The notes beneath the pieces are model-generated. The model was not told the origin of the DNA. It made no database searches and worked only from the letters and a program-made list of their open reading frames with translations. A stretch of 64,000 nucleotides of DNA from Kappaphycus alvarezii (Eukaryota > Rhodophyta > Florideophyceae > Gigartinales > Solieriaceae), in assembly GCA_002205965.3 (NCBI GenBank), contig NADL03000481.1, positions 868,001 to 932,000 of the forward strand. Reading direction: 5' to 3'. Made by a program: the position numbers and the translations under genes. This document shows, in pieces, positions 27,031 through 37,753 of the stretch. How positions within the stretch are numbered: the stretch's first letter is position 1; each line of letters starts with the position of its first letter.

Positions 27031-27599
27031 GTTGCGGTTGATTTCGGGAAGTTACAGTCCCTAATCGATTCTACAGGAGTACTCAAACTATTCAACTAAA
27101 GGCAGTGGCTATGGATCTTACAGTTTCCCAGGAGATAGAAGCAGCTTTCCCGGTAACACTTTCTTGTATCATTTGAAATTTCGTTAATTTTATAGACCTT
27201 TTTATTATTTAGTGTGACCGGAACATTGAGTCTTTCTCTATCCAGCTTGGTCATCCCCCGTCGTTTAATAGATGCATCTCATAGTTGAGATGCAAAAACT
27301 GAGAGATATGAGATAGTTTCTGCCATTTTGAAGCAAGAGTATCGTGTAGTCAAGTTTAAATTTCGGGGACTACAGAGGGGAAAGGGGGTGGGTTCCTTGT
27401 TGAGATGTACGGGTTGGCTGGAATCCATTTGGAATTGTAAATCTGCATGTTAAAATGAATACACGTAGCGATGGTTTCAGCAATGTACAAACCATTGCTG
27501 TCGAAAGCTAGCACCAGCAACAGTCTACCAGAAAGTTGATGGGAGGCCACCCAGCAGACAAGCAGCGTTAGATGTTACTGCCAACGCCGAGTGTCGCTG

Positions 27600-28399
27600 T
27601 AGAAGAACACCTCGAAATACTGTACCTCATATACAGCACAGTACTGTACAGTGTGAGAACAGCCGGAGTCATAGTTTCTTCAAATGCACCTCGGAATTAG
27701 GGGCCGTTGCGAGATCGACGGAAAGGCTAATGATTTTCATACTGCGCTGGGGGAAAAGGTGACCTTTTATTCTGACCTGTGCTGGGTACTTCTGTAGCAT
27801 TTTTTGCTACCGAACAAGTTGGGGGGAAAGCAAGGGTTCATTTACTGTAGGAGATACGCTGGCGTGCTATAGAATTTCCAACCTCCTAAAAATCCCTCAA
27901 ACGTCAAACTTCTAAACTTTCCGTTTTAATCTTTTAGGACCCTTCCAATATAGTGCAAAAATGTACAGCGCGACTTGGATGTGAGGCGAAATGGTGCAGT
28001 TCAGTTTTTTTGACGTTCTCAAGTCTGAAGTCTCGAGACATCAACTCGACTGTTTCAACTACTGTATTGTGGGAATTGTAACTGTGCCAAGGTTGTACGG
28101 TTATGAATTTTCTTTTTTAATTGTAAGTGCACTATCCCCCTGTACAGTTAACTTATAATACTGTATAGTGCTTACACATACTGTACAGTACTGTACTGTA
28201 CGTTAGATTCTTGATTAGTTGAAATATACACCTTACATACTGTACGTATGGAGTAATACTGTATACAAGATGATCCCTCGTCGGATACTGTAATACGACC
28301 ACCCCTTCATGCAATAAAATTGTAATTCTTACAAACGTTCAGTACTGGACATATTTGAGGGACTGTGCTGTGCAGTAACAGTACAGTATTGGTCAATGC
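27600..28399. repeat. scattered TACTG/TACAG five-base arrays
   Basis: Runs of TACTG and TACAG units in mixed order occur at about 27615-27655, 28136-28205, 28238-28272 and 28376-28395, for example ATACTGTACAGTACTGTACT near 28180. Between them is non-coding DNA. The last run ends directly before the LINE relic at about 28400. A homogeneous microsatellite would keep one unit orientation, but here CAG and CTG orientations are mixed. Confidence 0.75.
27820..27870 (+). repeat. dispersed TTTACTGTAG motif copy
   Basis: A block of about 50 bases, containing GTTCATTTACTGTAGGAGAT and then GCTGGC, is related to blocks at 47180-47220, 47245-47310 and 47855-47905. Each has a purine-rich leader followed by TTTACTGTA or TTTATTGTA and a GCTGGC or similar tail. 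The nature of the repeat is unknown. Confidence 0.45.
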
Positions 28400-29280
28400 A
28401 ATCTTGCAATCATTTCCTTCCCTACCACCGGAATCGTCCTCCGCCGCAGGCCTGCGGCTGCCTTCCTTACCGCTATCCTCACCACCCACTGGACAGTGAT
28501 GTTCAAGCGCCACTTATGCCTTTCGGTCTTCGCTGAGAGTCAGCCATTTGCTTGCCACCATTGTCGCAGACACAGAGATGTCTTTCAGGACCACGCTGCT
28601 GACCTCTGCCCGTCTTGTTTCGGCAGACTCCACTCTCACAACTCAGTTGACAGCGCTGTTGCGTTCCACATGATCAGCGCTGTTGGACCTGACTGCAAAT
28701 TCAGTTTCCCCCTTCTCGTCCCTTGCACCGAGCTGCGGCCTGCGGACATTATCTTGCAGTCCGCAATACCGTACCCCTCGTCCGAATCCCGCCCTATAGC
28801 ATGTGGTATCACATTGGCTCCCCATTCAAATTCAACGAAGGTACGAAGGCAACAAAAGCCGTTGGTGGTGCTGAGATCGCGCATTGTGACAAGAGTCGCG
28901 ACCTTGAGCGCAGATTGGCCCAACAGACTCGCAATCTCCCCAACTGTCCAATACTCTCCCTCAGTTTTACCTTTAATCCCATCGTCTTTGATTCCCTGGG
29001 CGCCCCGTCAAATTCTACCACTGGCCGGCAAGGTGAAAATATCCCATAATTGGCAGCCGCTTTTCTGAGTACCAGCTCGACGCATCATTTGGTCGTGTAT
29101 AGCGATGTGGGTCTTGTCTCAAGCCCCTTTGTACGCTTCTGACACGGCATATACAGCAGTGCTTAGCTGTAGGGTTGATGGTATCAGTGCACTCACCCCG
29201 ACTTAAAAAAACCCTCACGCTTTCGTAGTACACTTTCCAATCCGCTTTGTGCAACGTCCCAAATTAATGAAAAGGGCTAA
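28400..29280 (+). mobile_element. LINE relic, C-terminal endonuclease region
   Basis: This is the 3' part of a non-LTR retrotransposon with a restriction-like endonuclease at the protein C-terminus. The plus strand reads AAAFLTAILTTHWTVMFKRH, then a zinc-knuckle ACHHCRRHRDVFQDHAADLC, then ELRPADIIL, matching AAAFLTAHPSV...MMLRRHLGVPVF, CAECKAPMDHLGDHAADLC and LDARPAGILV of the LINE at 51-54 kb. After a frame change near 28800 the reading continues as YHIGSPF and later NPIVFDSLGAPSNST, against YDITVSSPF and FVPLAFDSLGCPSETT. It ends near 29275 in AAATTAATGA, the same 3' end seen in the other copies. It is diverged, so it belongs to another family of the same clade. TACTG/TACAG tracts flank it on both sides. 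It is not functional. Confidence 0.72.
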
Positions 29281-29332
29281 TGTGTCGTATATATATTTCG
29301 CATATGAATGCAGGTTTGCTCGGCCTTTTCAC

Positions 29333-29500
29333 TACAGTACAGTACTGTGTACAGTACTGACTCTACTGTGCTGTACTGTACTTGAATCAAGGACAGTACT
29401 TGAATCAAGTACAGTTTGAACAGTGGATTTATGGACACTACAGTATACTGTACAGTACAGTACAGTACGACACAATACAGTACTGCATATTGTACAATAT
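29333..29500. repeat. dense TACTG/TACAG array
   Basis: The densest array in the window, lying just beyond the LINE 3' end. It is made almost wholly of TACAG and TACTG units in mixed orientation, for example CTACAGTATACTGTACAGTA near 29440. It also contains the palindrome GTACTTGAATCAAGTAC. Confidence 0.85.
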
Positions 29501-29639
29501 TGCTTTCCTATGCTGTCTGCAAGTATTGGCAGATTTGCAGGATCTTTTGAATTGTTAAAGTGGACGACGGAGTAAGGAAATCCCGCCTGTGGACATCTAA
29601 AGGATCATTAAATTAAAAGATATATTTTTGAAGTTATAA

Positions 29640-30338
29640 TGCCGTGACCCAGTCGGTCCGCATAGCCGAAAAGGAAGCCCCGGTTCGCGGTCTGGGAGAG
29701 GTGGTACAGTAGTGGCCATACGGGAAAAAATTTAGGTCAACCCTACCAAAACCCTCTAGAAAAAGACAAGTATGCAGTATTAACGAAAATAACAACCCAA
29801 ACATCTCTTCTTTAAGGCACAATTTGCCAAAGACCTTGACCGCATAAATTGACTTCAAGCCTTGTTTACAAACTTGCAGTATTTCGACATATTTTGTCAG
29901 TTCAATTGCCTCCAAACTACCCAGCTGCTTTTCCTCACCCCACACACCCACGCCGCTGCAAGTTGATTCGGTTTTTCTCTCATTCCGTGCCTACACGACC
30001 GGTGCTTTCGTGCTCTTTGTCCATCGCTTTCGGTAAACTCTCGCTGCTCTCTTCTTCACCGAGACCTTCAAAGCGAATATCATCTGCTACAAGCCGTCCT
30101 CGCCAAGCGTTCTCCAATCCATCAAATTTCCCGAGCACATGCCCCTCCCTTTATTGATACTACAAGCGTATCGTTTAGCTCCGTTTTCCGATTACTCTCC
30201 TTACCTCTCCGCTCGTTCATCCGCGTCCGCCGAGGAACAACCCATTCCATACACATCGTCCCGACCTTTCTTGCTGCTCACATCTGCCACTGTTCTCTCG
30301 AACTCACTTCCTCTTCGCAGCTAAATCGGGACCCATCC
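29640..30338 (+). promoter_or_regulatory. upstream region of the CHY gene
   Basis: The 300-350 bases before the ATG are strongly pyrimidine-rich (C, T) on the coding strand. They hold only short frames (29849-30157, 30139-30324), which I take to be leader sequence. No clear TATA box is seen near the start. A stretch beginning TACAGTAGTGGCCATACGGG at 29704 resembles one Tc1-type terminal repeat, but its partner was not found. The call is from position and base bias only. Confidence 0.35.
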
Positions 30339-31766
30339 ATGTCTTCTCCAAATTCCACCCATCTGCCCCTCCCTCCCCCTCACCCACCACCTAAGCCCTT
30401 CCAGGCCCTTCCTCCTACACATCCTACAACTCTGCAGGCGCCAATAACAGGTACCATCCCTAACCCACCTCCAACCCGACCGCACCCCGTCCTTCCTCCG
30501 AGTAGCTCCTCACGCCCTCTTCTTCATGGTGCCGTCGAAAAGCAACGTCGCTCAGGCAAGTACACCCATCCATTTGGAGGCATGCGTCAATTCGCAGAGG
30601 ACCGAGCTGGCCGTTCCGGTTGGGATATCCACTGTCTAAGCTTTGACAATCTTGATCAGCGCAAAACGGAGCGCTCAAAGCTTGCTGATCAAATCTCAGA
30701 AAATTACAAGGAGGAGTTTGTCAAGGTTAACCGAGCACAAGGCAAAGGGAGGCCCAAGGCGAACAACATCTCCGCAGCCAAAAAGACGGTGCGCATGATT
30801 GCGGAGCGTATCTTGCTCTCATTGGAGGCGCGAGCAACCCAGAACGTCTTCAAGGAAGCTTTGGAAAACCGCAAGAAGTCTGAAAAAGAGTTAACGCGTC
30901 TTCGTCACATTCACAACTGTGGTCGCGAAAATCCAAAGCTTAGTTACGATGAGATTCGCAGCATTGCTAGGGCAAGACTGTCTAGTATGGGACACGATGA
31001 TACCGGTTCAGAGACCACTGGCGGTCAACAAGGCGTCACTATTTCTGATTCTCTAGAGTCTGATGGCGATGCGAATCTTGCCGAAATTGAGATGATGAAA
31101 CAGGCTATTGTGGAGATGAGGGCAGAGGAGGTTTCGAAGGGCTTTACACCGATGTTGCTGAGTGACAGGTGGGTTAATAAGGTTACCAGGGCGTGCAGGA
31201 GGCTGGTTCAGCAGTCATACAGCAGACAGTTCGTTCCTAGGACAAAGGTCTATGGTTGCAAGCATTTCACCAGAAAGAATCGCATTCTGATGGTTTGCTG
31301 CGGAACTTTTCCGGTTTGTCGCATGTGCCATATTCAGGATCCTAGCCGAATTCACGATGTTCGGATTGAACCTGTGCAGACCATGTTGTGCATGATGTGT
31401 GGGGAGGTGCAACCCAAGACGCAATATTGTCGCAAGTGCAAGGTTTGTTTCGGGTCTTACTACTGCGATGTGTGCGGTATTACCGATGATACTCCCGGAT
31501 ATGACCTGAGACATTGTGACAAATGCAACGTTTGCATGCCAGGGCTCACTTTTCACTGTGATCGATGTCAGAGCTGCGTGCCGGCTACGCCGGAACATGA
31601 TGCAGTGTGTACAGGGAGAAATAGACCTACGAGTGACAGGGAACAGAATTCTGATATCGGGCAACAGGTTGTGAATAACATTAATGAACCTGGGCCCTCA
31701 ATAGATCAAAGCATAGATGCGCTCACCTCGGAGGCTCGGAGCAATCAACTTTTCTCGGGTTTATGA
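30339..31766 (+). CDS. CHY/CTCHY zinc-finger protein without RING
   Basis: A single-exon gene of 475 codons ending in TGA. Residues 1-65 are proline-rich and low-complexity. Residues 70-240 are charged and mostly helical, with basic segments. The zinc-binding part is at about residues 305-415. It starts YGCKHFTRKNRILMVCCGTF, continues with CRMCH, CMMCGEVQ, CRKCKVCFGSYYCDVCG and HCDKCNVC, and ends HCDRCQSC, which is the CHY finger followed by the CTCHY finger. In plants and animals this pair usually precedes a RING finger in E3 ubiquitin ligases (RCHY1/Pirh2, MIEL1, BRUTUS types). Here no RING follows, and residues 416-475 are polar. The protein may be a zinc-binding regulator or partner rather than a ligase itself. 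The first ATG is chosen because the frame is open from there and the upstream DNA looks like leader. The domain call is firm, the function uncertain. It is GC-richer than its flanks. Confidence 0.9.
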   Translation: MSSPNSTHLPLPPPHPPPKPFQALPPTHPTTLQAPITGTIPNPPPTRPHPVLPPSSSSRPLLHGAVEKQRRSGKYTHPFGGMRQFAEDRAGRSGWDIHCLSFDNLDQRKTERSKLADQISENYKEEFVKVNRAQGKGRPKANNISAAKKTVRMIAERILLSLEARATQNVFKEALENRKKSEKELTRLRHIHNCGRENPKLSYDEIRSIARARLSSMGHDDTGSETTGGQQGVTISDSLESDGDANLAEIEMMKQAIVEMRAEEVSKGFTPMLLSDRWVNKVTRACRRLVQQSYSRQFVPRTKVYGCKHFTRKNRILMVCCGTFPVCRMCHIQDPSRIHDVRIEPVQTMLCMMCGEVQPKTQYCRKCKVCFGSYYCDVCGITDDTPGYDLRHCDKCNVCMPGLTFHCDRCQSCVPATPEHDAVCTGRNRPTSDREQNSDIGQQVVNNINEPGPSIDQSIDALTSEARSNQLFSGL

Positions 31767-32590
31767 CGGAATTACTGTGTGCGGCGGAGTCCTGAGGCTG
31801 TTCTCAGTATGGACCCGTGGTAGGAATCTGGTTAAATTCCCTCTCTAGCCACGACCTCCTTTTCTTCAAATTTGATTTTTGTCGCCCCTTTGCTGAGGCC
31901 TCCAGGATTTAGAGCTGGTGATAGGTTTAGCCTAGTAGTGGACAGCTCGACTGAAGGATAGCGTTCGTCTACTGTTGATCAAAATATGCGCAACTCTTCG
32001 CTCACTGTGGCACTGGTCTGTCATGTGAGAAGAAAGCGTATAGGGAGACACTGGGAATTTCTAGCAATTTGCCCACATCTGCTGTGAGCCGTAGTAGGTT
32101 TGTATTTGAGAGGGTTGTCTTATTTTTCTTCGATACGGCACTTACAGTTCGACATGTAGTTGGGTTTTCCTTGAGCTGTGCAGTCTGGTAAAGTCTTCCA
32201 GAGTTTTGGCTGCATTCTATTAAGTGATATGTTTCTGCATTGGAGTTTGGACCTGCCCGAAGGCAAGCACAAATGCGTTCCAGTCCAATTTTCTAAATAG
32301 TGCTACATGGATCAATATCGAAATGGCACAGGGCGTTTTAGGAGAAAAGTTTTGACAAACCAAACGCGATAGAAAGGCATGAGTGTTCTGAGTCCATTGT
32401 TGATAATGAGGCGCAGAAAGTCGTCGCTGCCTTCAACACGCCAGTAGGGATCAGAGAGGAGTGAGCCTTTAAATATCCTAGAGGAAGCGGGGTACCGGTA
32501 TGAGAACAACCGAGATTTTCTCATGCAGTGTAAAGGGAAGTGCAGATGCAGTATAGGACCATAGCAGTTCTTTTTTTCTGCGTTTGTGTG
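31767..32590. other. 3' flank of the CHY gene, nothing else seen
   Basis: About 0.8 kb between the CHY stop codon and the 3' edge of LINE copy 2. The first 150 bases are T/C-rich and may be 3' untranslated. No clear AATAAA is evident close to the stop. A minus-strand frame at 32312-32524 has no recognisable domain. Confidence 0.4.
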
Positions 32591-32596
32591 GCAAAA

Positions 32597-35515
32597 TCAT
32601 TGCAATTGTGGGAACAGGCGTATTGTAGCAATAATTTCGGAATCAATACATGCATTGACAGACATCGAGATCCCACCGACGGCGACAAGTTCGACTTTCT
32701 CTAACGATATGTGACCGCGGATCCATCCAAGACCTTTGATGTAGGAGTCAGCGGCGTGGTCTCTTAAGTGGTCCATGGGCCTGGGGCACTCCGCGCACCG
32801 TAGCGGCGCAGTGTAATGAAACACGCGAACTCCCAGGCGACGTAACATCAACGTTCACATCTCGTAAGTTCGGCTGACGGATGCGCGGTTAGGAAGACTG
32901 CTGAAGACGTTTCCAGGCATCTTTGACGGCAAAACCCCCGCCGAATATCAGCTCTCGAGTGTGATGCGAGATTGGGAGACCTATCCTGTTCATCTTACTT
33001 CCAGAAGAACTGTATTCCCAACTGGAACCAGGCTACAGGTAGAGTTTTGTGAGTGTTATTCGGCTTGGCAGCGAGGTTGGCTCCTGTCAGTGTTTCTCGA
33101 AGACCGCCATATTCGTTAGAGAAGGACGAAAGTAGCCGTCGGACAATCTGCAGGAGGCGTGCATTCGCTTCCGCGTATCGAGGCGCACAGTGTTCAGATG
33201 CACCAGCCTCGTCGATGCTTTCGCAATTGCTCGGCGTCAACTACGCTCTGCGCATACGCTGCGAAATTCAGCGTCGCTACAGGTGCGAAGTCGTGGTCGT
33301 CGTAGCGCAGAGGTAAGGTCACCTGCTGTCGAACTGCTCCGGTCATTGGCACATTATTGGAGCGCCAGTGAAATTCCATCTGCTCTTCGTCAAATCTCAA
33401 TGAATGCAATGGTACTTGTCACACTCGACGGAATCAGCATCACCATATGTCGCAGCTTATATGCCGAAGCACACTCCCGGTGAAGATGGTACTACAAACG
33501 AGCGTCTCCGATCCCGTCGATCAGCGACAACTTGTGCTCGCAGCTGCCGATTTTCTCGTTCAGAAAGTTATCCATGAAATCACCGAAAACGAAAATGTCC
33601 TCGGTGGAGAAGTTCTCCCTTGGGAAGCGGCGCAATAGTGGCGATGTCCGGTTGACAGGCTGGCGCGGCCAGAATAGACGCCTTTTCTCTGGATTCAGAT
33701 ATAAGCCATGACCAAGTCGTCTGCAGATAAGGATCACGACTGCGTTTTCAAGCTCCGCATGGGTGCCTATGAGGGTGCAGTCACGTGCGTACAATTTGTG
33801 TAGACCGAGCGGTTTCCGCTCAGCAACTTCCTTTGCTAATGGATGCTCTACAAGGGAAGACGTCAGCATGCTTGTTGGGTGTCTTTATTGCACCCCTTCT
33901 TGGCTAGGGATGTCTTTCGCAGACGCCACAGGCAGTATTACCTATGGCTTGTTACGAGCGTACACCATGTCCAGAAAACGACATAGAGACGCACTTTAAT
34001 CGGCAGCAAGTGTATCATGCGTTGTCTCGAGGACCGGTTGAATGCGTGATGTGTATCCACGAATACTAGAGTATGCTCTTCCTCGTCGCCTTGGCGCTCG
34101 ACCAGTCTCCGTACTTCGTGCACGATGGAATCCAGTTCGCCGGGCTCTCCATTGTCTTGTCCATTTGCAGAAATGCCAAGTACTCCTGTATGTCTTCCAA
34201 TGCCTGTGGTAGGACCTTGGTTACCATTCGCCGCAAGGCGATCCCAGATGCAATGAGGTGGATCTTATCGGGCCGATATTGAATGGGCAGCAGCGTCGCG
34301 GAGGAGATCAGAGGGATTGTGTCATCTGGGAGGTCCCCCTGGGCTAGTCTCCTCACAACCGCTGTTGGCATCGAGGTGCCTGAGACCCCTGCTTCGGGAG
34401 TTACCGTTGTTGGCCAACAACCGAAGGAGCTGTGGGGACACTCTGTCCTGGCCCGTCGCCGAGTTTTGGTTCAGGCGTCGGACAGCCGCGTAGAGCCGAC
34501 TTCTTTGTGATGTCTCTCAGGAGCGGTAGCTCATCCGCTTCAATGGCTGTCACCGGAGACTGCGGTGCTGGTGCCTCTCGCAAACGTTCCATAAAATGCG
34601 GATCACACTCGTTGGGGATGCCTGACCGGTGTAATATACGAATCTCACATCCGTATTAGCCATCTGCAGCCAAGTGCGCTGCTCGGCGGAACCTTAGTTC
34701 ACGTCTGATGTCCGTCTCCTACGGGCGGCGCCGGATAATTCGCTCTTCTCTGGTCTGGTGGGCTTGAATGGCTTATGTCCATAGCTCATCCGATTCACCA
34801 GCATTGGCGCGACGGATTCGTTCCCGGAATACCTGGCCTTGCCTTGTCTGAGACTGCCATCTGGCTTCCCTACGCATAACACGTCGCCTGACTAAAGACT
34901 CTGTAGTCAGGCGACATGTTATGCCGGATACACCTTACCTCTGTAGTACAGGTAAGGTGTATCCGGAAGAAGACAGTGTGGAGTCCACACTGTGGACTGC
35001 ATCAGAGTTCCGTGCGTTAGCAGCGGTGTGGAAGAGCCATACAAGCAATATTGCGAGATTGTGCATAGTAATTCCCGAGACTGCGGTCGTAGATGTTCGC
35101 AGTTCATCGAAGACCGGTGGAATGCGCGCCGTTGCCGTGAACTGTTCGTGTGTTTTGCAGAAGATCATTATCGGCATTGCTACTGGCAGGAGAGAAAGGA
35201 GGGAGGAATCAATGGCGAAAATTCCTTGCACGCCCGTTGTGTGAGGGGGAGAGCGGGATCAAGTTGTTCCTTCGCCATCAGCATTTCCTTCATGCGCTGC
35301 GACGGGGCCGGGGTGCGATTCGTGCGTCGCTTGGTCCTCGCCATCGTCATGGAGTGGGCTCCAAGGTCATCGGACTTGGTTTGTTAGTGCCGCTCGACAG
35401 CGCCCGTTTCCGACGGTTTTGCAGCTCGAAGGTTGGCAGACAAAGGTTCTGCACTTTTTTGAGGCGTTGGCATGGTGTTTGTTGCCGATGGCGTGGCGCA
35501 TTTCGTTTCTTCTAA
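32597..35515 (-). mobile_element. LINE copy 2, diverged, 3'-truncated
   Basis: A diverged relative of the LINE at 51-54.8 kb, read on the minus strand in several frames. From the 5' side: a basic N-terminal block near 35360 (MTMARTKRRTNRTPAPSQRM), NARNSDAVHSVDSTL near 35015, and RT blocks DTIPLISSATLLPIQYRPDK (34300), HPLAKEVAERKPLG, YARDCTLIGTHAEL and LNPEKRRLFWPRQPVN (33840-33650). Then come IGSCEHKLSLIDGIGDARL, SNNVPMTGAVRQQVTLPLRY (33360) and the zinc knuckle CAECPRPMDHLRDHAAD (32790). The YxDD box has Arg in place of the first Asp. The frame changes many times and the endonuclease domain after about 32600 is missing, so it is dead. A TACAGTACGG lies 40 bases beyond its 5' edge. Confidence 0.85.
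34874..34993. repeat. three consecutive hairpins
   Basis: Three inverted repeats lie end to end. A: arms 34874-34893 and 34905-34924, about 20 bp with one mismatch, 11-base loop. B: arms 34924-34940 and 34950-34966, 17 bp perfect (CCGGATACACCTTACCT), 9-base loop. C: arms 34973-34982 and 34984-34993, 10 bp perfect around one central base. They fall inside LINE copy 2, between two blocks of its N-terminal coding region, and have no counterpart I can see in the 51-54.8 kb copy. Confidence 0.9.
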
Positions 35516-36830
35516 AATGACGAGCTGACGCCTCGTGAATTAGGAGTAATCATCAACAACTACAGTACGGTCCATCCGCAATTTTTTATGATTTGTCTTG
35601 CATGTTAATCGAGATAATAAAATCAGTTTGCCGTCTAATTTGAAATCTGCAATTTGCATTAGATAAGTTACGTTTTGAAAGTTTGAAATTTGCTTTCCCA
35701 AGAATCTGTGTGCACCTCCCAAAAAAAAGATAGCACCAAGTAACAGTGGGCAACAACCAATTCTGACCAGTGTATGGCGAACCAGAAGAGGTTAGAGTGG
35801 TTCACTTTATTGGGTTGGTATGGGTTGGTCTATGCAAAACTATAACTAGAAGAGAGGGGCAATCAAGACTGTCGATAAAAAATAGTTGCATTGAAAAATT
35901 CAACTTAGCAGCGCTACAGGGCGGGTAATTCCCCCCTTTTCTTGGCCATTTACAGTACAGTATTTGTTTCGCTCGAAGAAAAATGAAGACCTCCACATTA
36001 TCATTACCCGGAATGCGCACCCGCCAATACGGGGTCAAAGAACAGGATTAGACTGTGGAGTACAACTTAATCTAACATTAACAAAGCCCCATTCAACGGT
36101 AAACACGTGCTAAAAAGAAGGCTGTTCTTCGTGCCAATGCCAACCATCCGACAATCGAAATCATTTATGTACCTTGATTTATGTGCCGAAGTGGGAAGAT
36201 TTGCGGCACTCACCGACCAGCAGAAGGGAGCCGTCCTAGTCCTTTTCAAGAAATGACCGCGAAAAGAACGACTGCTGAACACAATATCGAGTCAAAACAG
36301 CAGTTCGAAACTTGATTGGAGTCCAGGGAGACCAAGAAAAAAAAGGTTAGGAAGGCTTGAAGATATTTCTAGCACTCAAATTTGCTCGCTATTTAGGCAT
36401 GCACAGACTATCAAATGCAGTGATAGAGAATTAAATGGCATTGTTAAGAGAGAAAGTGGGGTATTATCATTATGCGCTGAAAGTCACGCCCTTTTACGTT
36501 TCTCCCCTCATTCCCTTTCCTTTTTCTTTCTATCTTTTCTTTCTTTTTCTTTTGCATCACGAATTTTACATTTCTTTACACTCTTTCCTTTTTCACGCTT
36601 CTCGTTTTATGAGCTATTACTTTCCCCTTTGAAGTTAATAATTCTTTTAGTCTTTTCCGTTTATTTGATTTGATTTGATCTTCGTCGCCCCTAAATACCT
36701 TTTTCCTAAATCAATATTTCTACACATGATTTGAGGCATAAATCACCATTTTAAGGCGGTTTTCACTAAATCCCACTACAGGACCAATTTTCGCCTACTT
36801 TTTTTGATTCAGTGGTCCTGTCAATCTGAA
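35516..36830. other. no gene recognised; pyrimidine tract
   Basis: AT-rich DNA between LINE copy 2 and a possible small gene. Minus-strand frames at 35540-35722, 35802-36038 and 36067-36282 show no known domain. At about 36490-36600 the plus strand is a long C/T-rich tract (CCCTTTCCTTTTTCTTTCTA and similar). TACAGTACAGTA occurs at about 35951. Confidence 0.4.
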
Positions 36831-36933
36831 CCGTTTGGCGCTATTTAAACACGTCCGGAGCGGCCTAAACTTTATCCTCGCCCATAGAACAACAAAAAAA
36901 ATCGACAATTCACACCCCCTCTTTCCAGCCACC

Positions 36934-37366
36934 ATGCACCGAATCCCTTTTTCTCGCCCCATTGCCAAAACTCGTCACTCTCCCCCTATCGCCGTCTCTC
37001 CTTTATTTTCTTCTGGTCTAACCGACGTAGAGGACGGGAAAACCAGGAAACGCTTGACCGAGCTGGTTGCTACTCAACTGGTGGAGATCGAAGCACAGGA
37101 ATGGGTGGGGGGACTCTGGGGGGAGGATTGCAAGGCAGGGGAGTGCTTCGAGAAGTGAGTGTCCCCGAACTGGTCTGCGGGATGGAACAAGGGACGAGTC
37201 CGGAGAGGAAGGAGAGGAATATGAGGAGTCCGCGGACGAATAAGTATGGGAGGAGAAGGAATTAACTGGTTGGAACAGGCGGTCCCGGCTATGGGCCCGT
37301 TTAGGGGGGAGTCAGGTGATATGTATTATTTTCAGGAAGGGGCCGACAATTGTGGGCCACCCGTAG
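36934..37366 (+). CDS. possible small two-exon gene
   Basis: An ATG in a strong context (GCCACCATGC) opens a frame MHRIPFSRPIAKTRHSPPIA... that runs to a stop at 37156. Just before that stop is GAA|GTGAGTGT, a good 5' splice site at 37155. A pyrimidine-rich TATTATTTTCAG at 37324-37335 gives a 3' splice site. Joining 36934-37154 to 37336-37366 keeps the frame and yields about 83 residues ending KKGPTIVGHP. CTATTTAAAC lies about 95 bases upstream of the ATG. The middle reads DVEDGKTRKRLTELVATQLV, likely helical. I know no homologue. Downstream DNA has other acidic coding-like blocks in different frames (near 37193-37240), so the true exon structure may differ or the gene may be decayed. Confidence 0.3.
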
Positions 37367-37753
37367 GTATATATGTGAGTAGTACACGGGCACTTATAAT
37401 GTCTTAAGGGAAGTTCTGGGTTCTGATCTAGAGGATGAAGATTTTGAGGAGTAGATTCATTTAGTTTCTTTCAAGTATCTTTTGTCAAACTCTTTGCGTC
37501 CACATGAAGTATTTTCCTACTTTTTCTGGTGCTTCTTGTAGTTTTATCTAGATTTAGTGTGGGAAAAAAGTCTATAAAAGCTAAGTAAATTGCTTCCTGC
37601 ATGAGACGGAAAGCAAGTTAGCAGACAACTTCAGGTTCATTCCCAAATATTTAGGAAGTTGAGAGTCAACTTCAAACCAAAGTTTTCTTTAAGCCAGTCG
37701 CAGAGCATATGTGGTAGAGCCGGTCCCTTTAGAGTTAGCTACTAGAGCAGTAA

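Noticed and set aside
29704-29740. TACAGTAGTGGCCATACGGG like a single Tc1 terminal repeat
   Set aside because: No inverted partner was found within several kb, so no element can be defined.
29849-30324. Two small plus-strand frames upstream of the CHY gene as separate genes
   Set aside because: Their composition follows the pyrimidine-rich leader, they overlap each other, and neither shows a domain.
35556-35775. Possible short Tc1-like MITE with TACAGTACGG at one end and CCAGTGTA at the other
   Set aside because: The two ends do not match beyond the first few bases, so no convincing inverted repeat is present.
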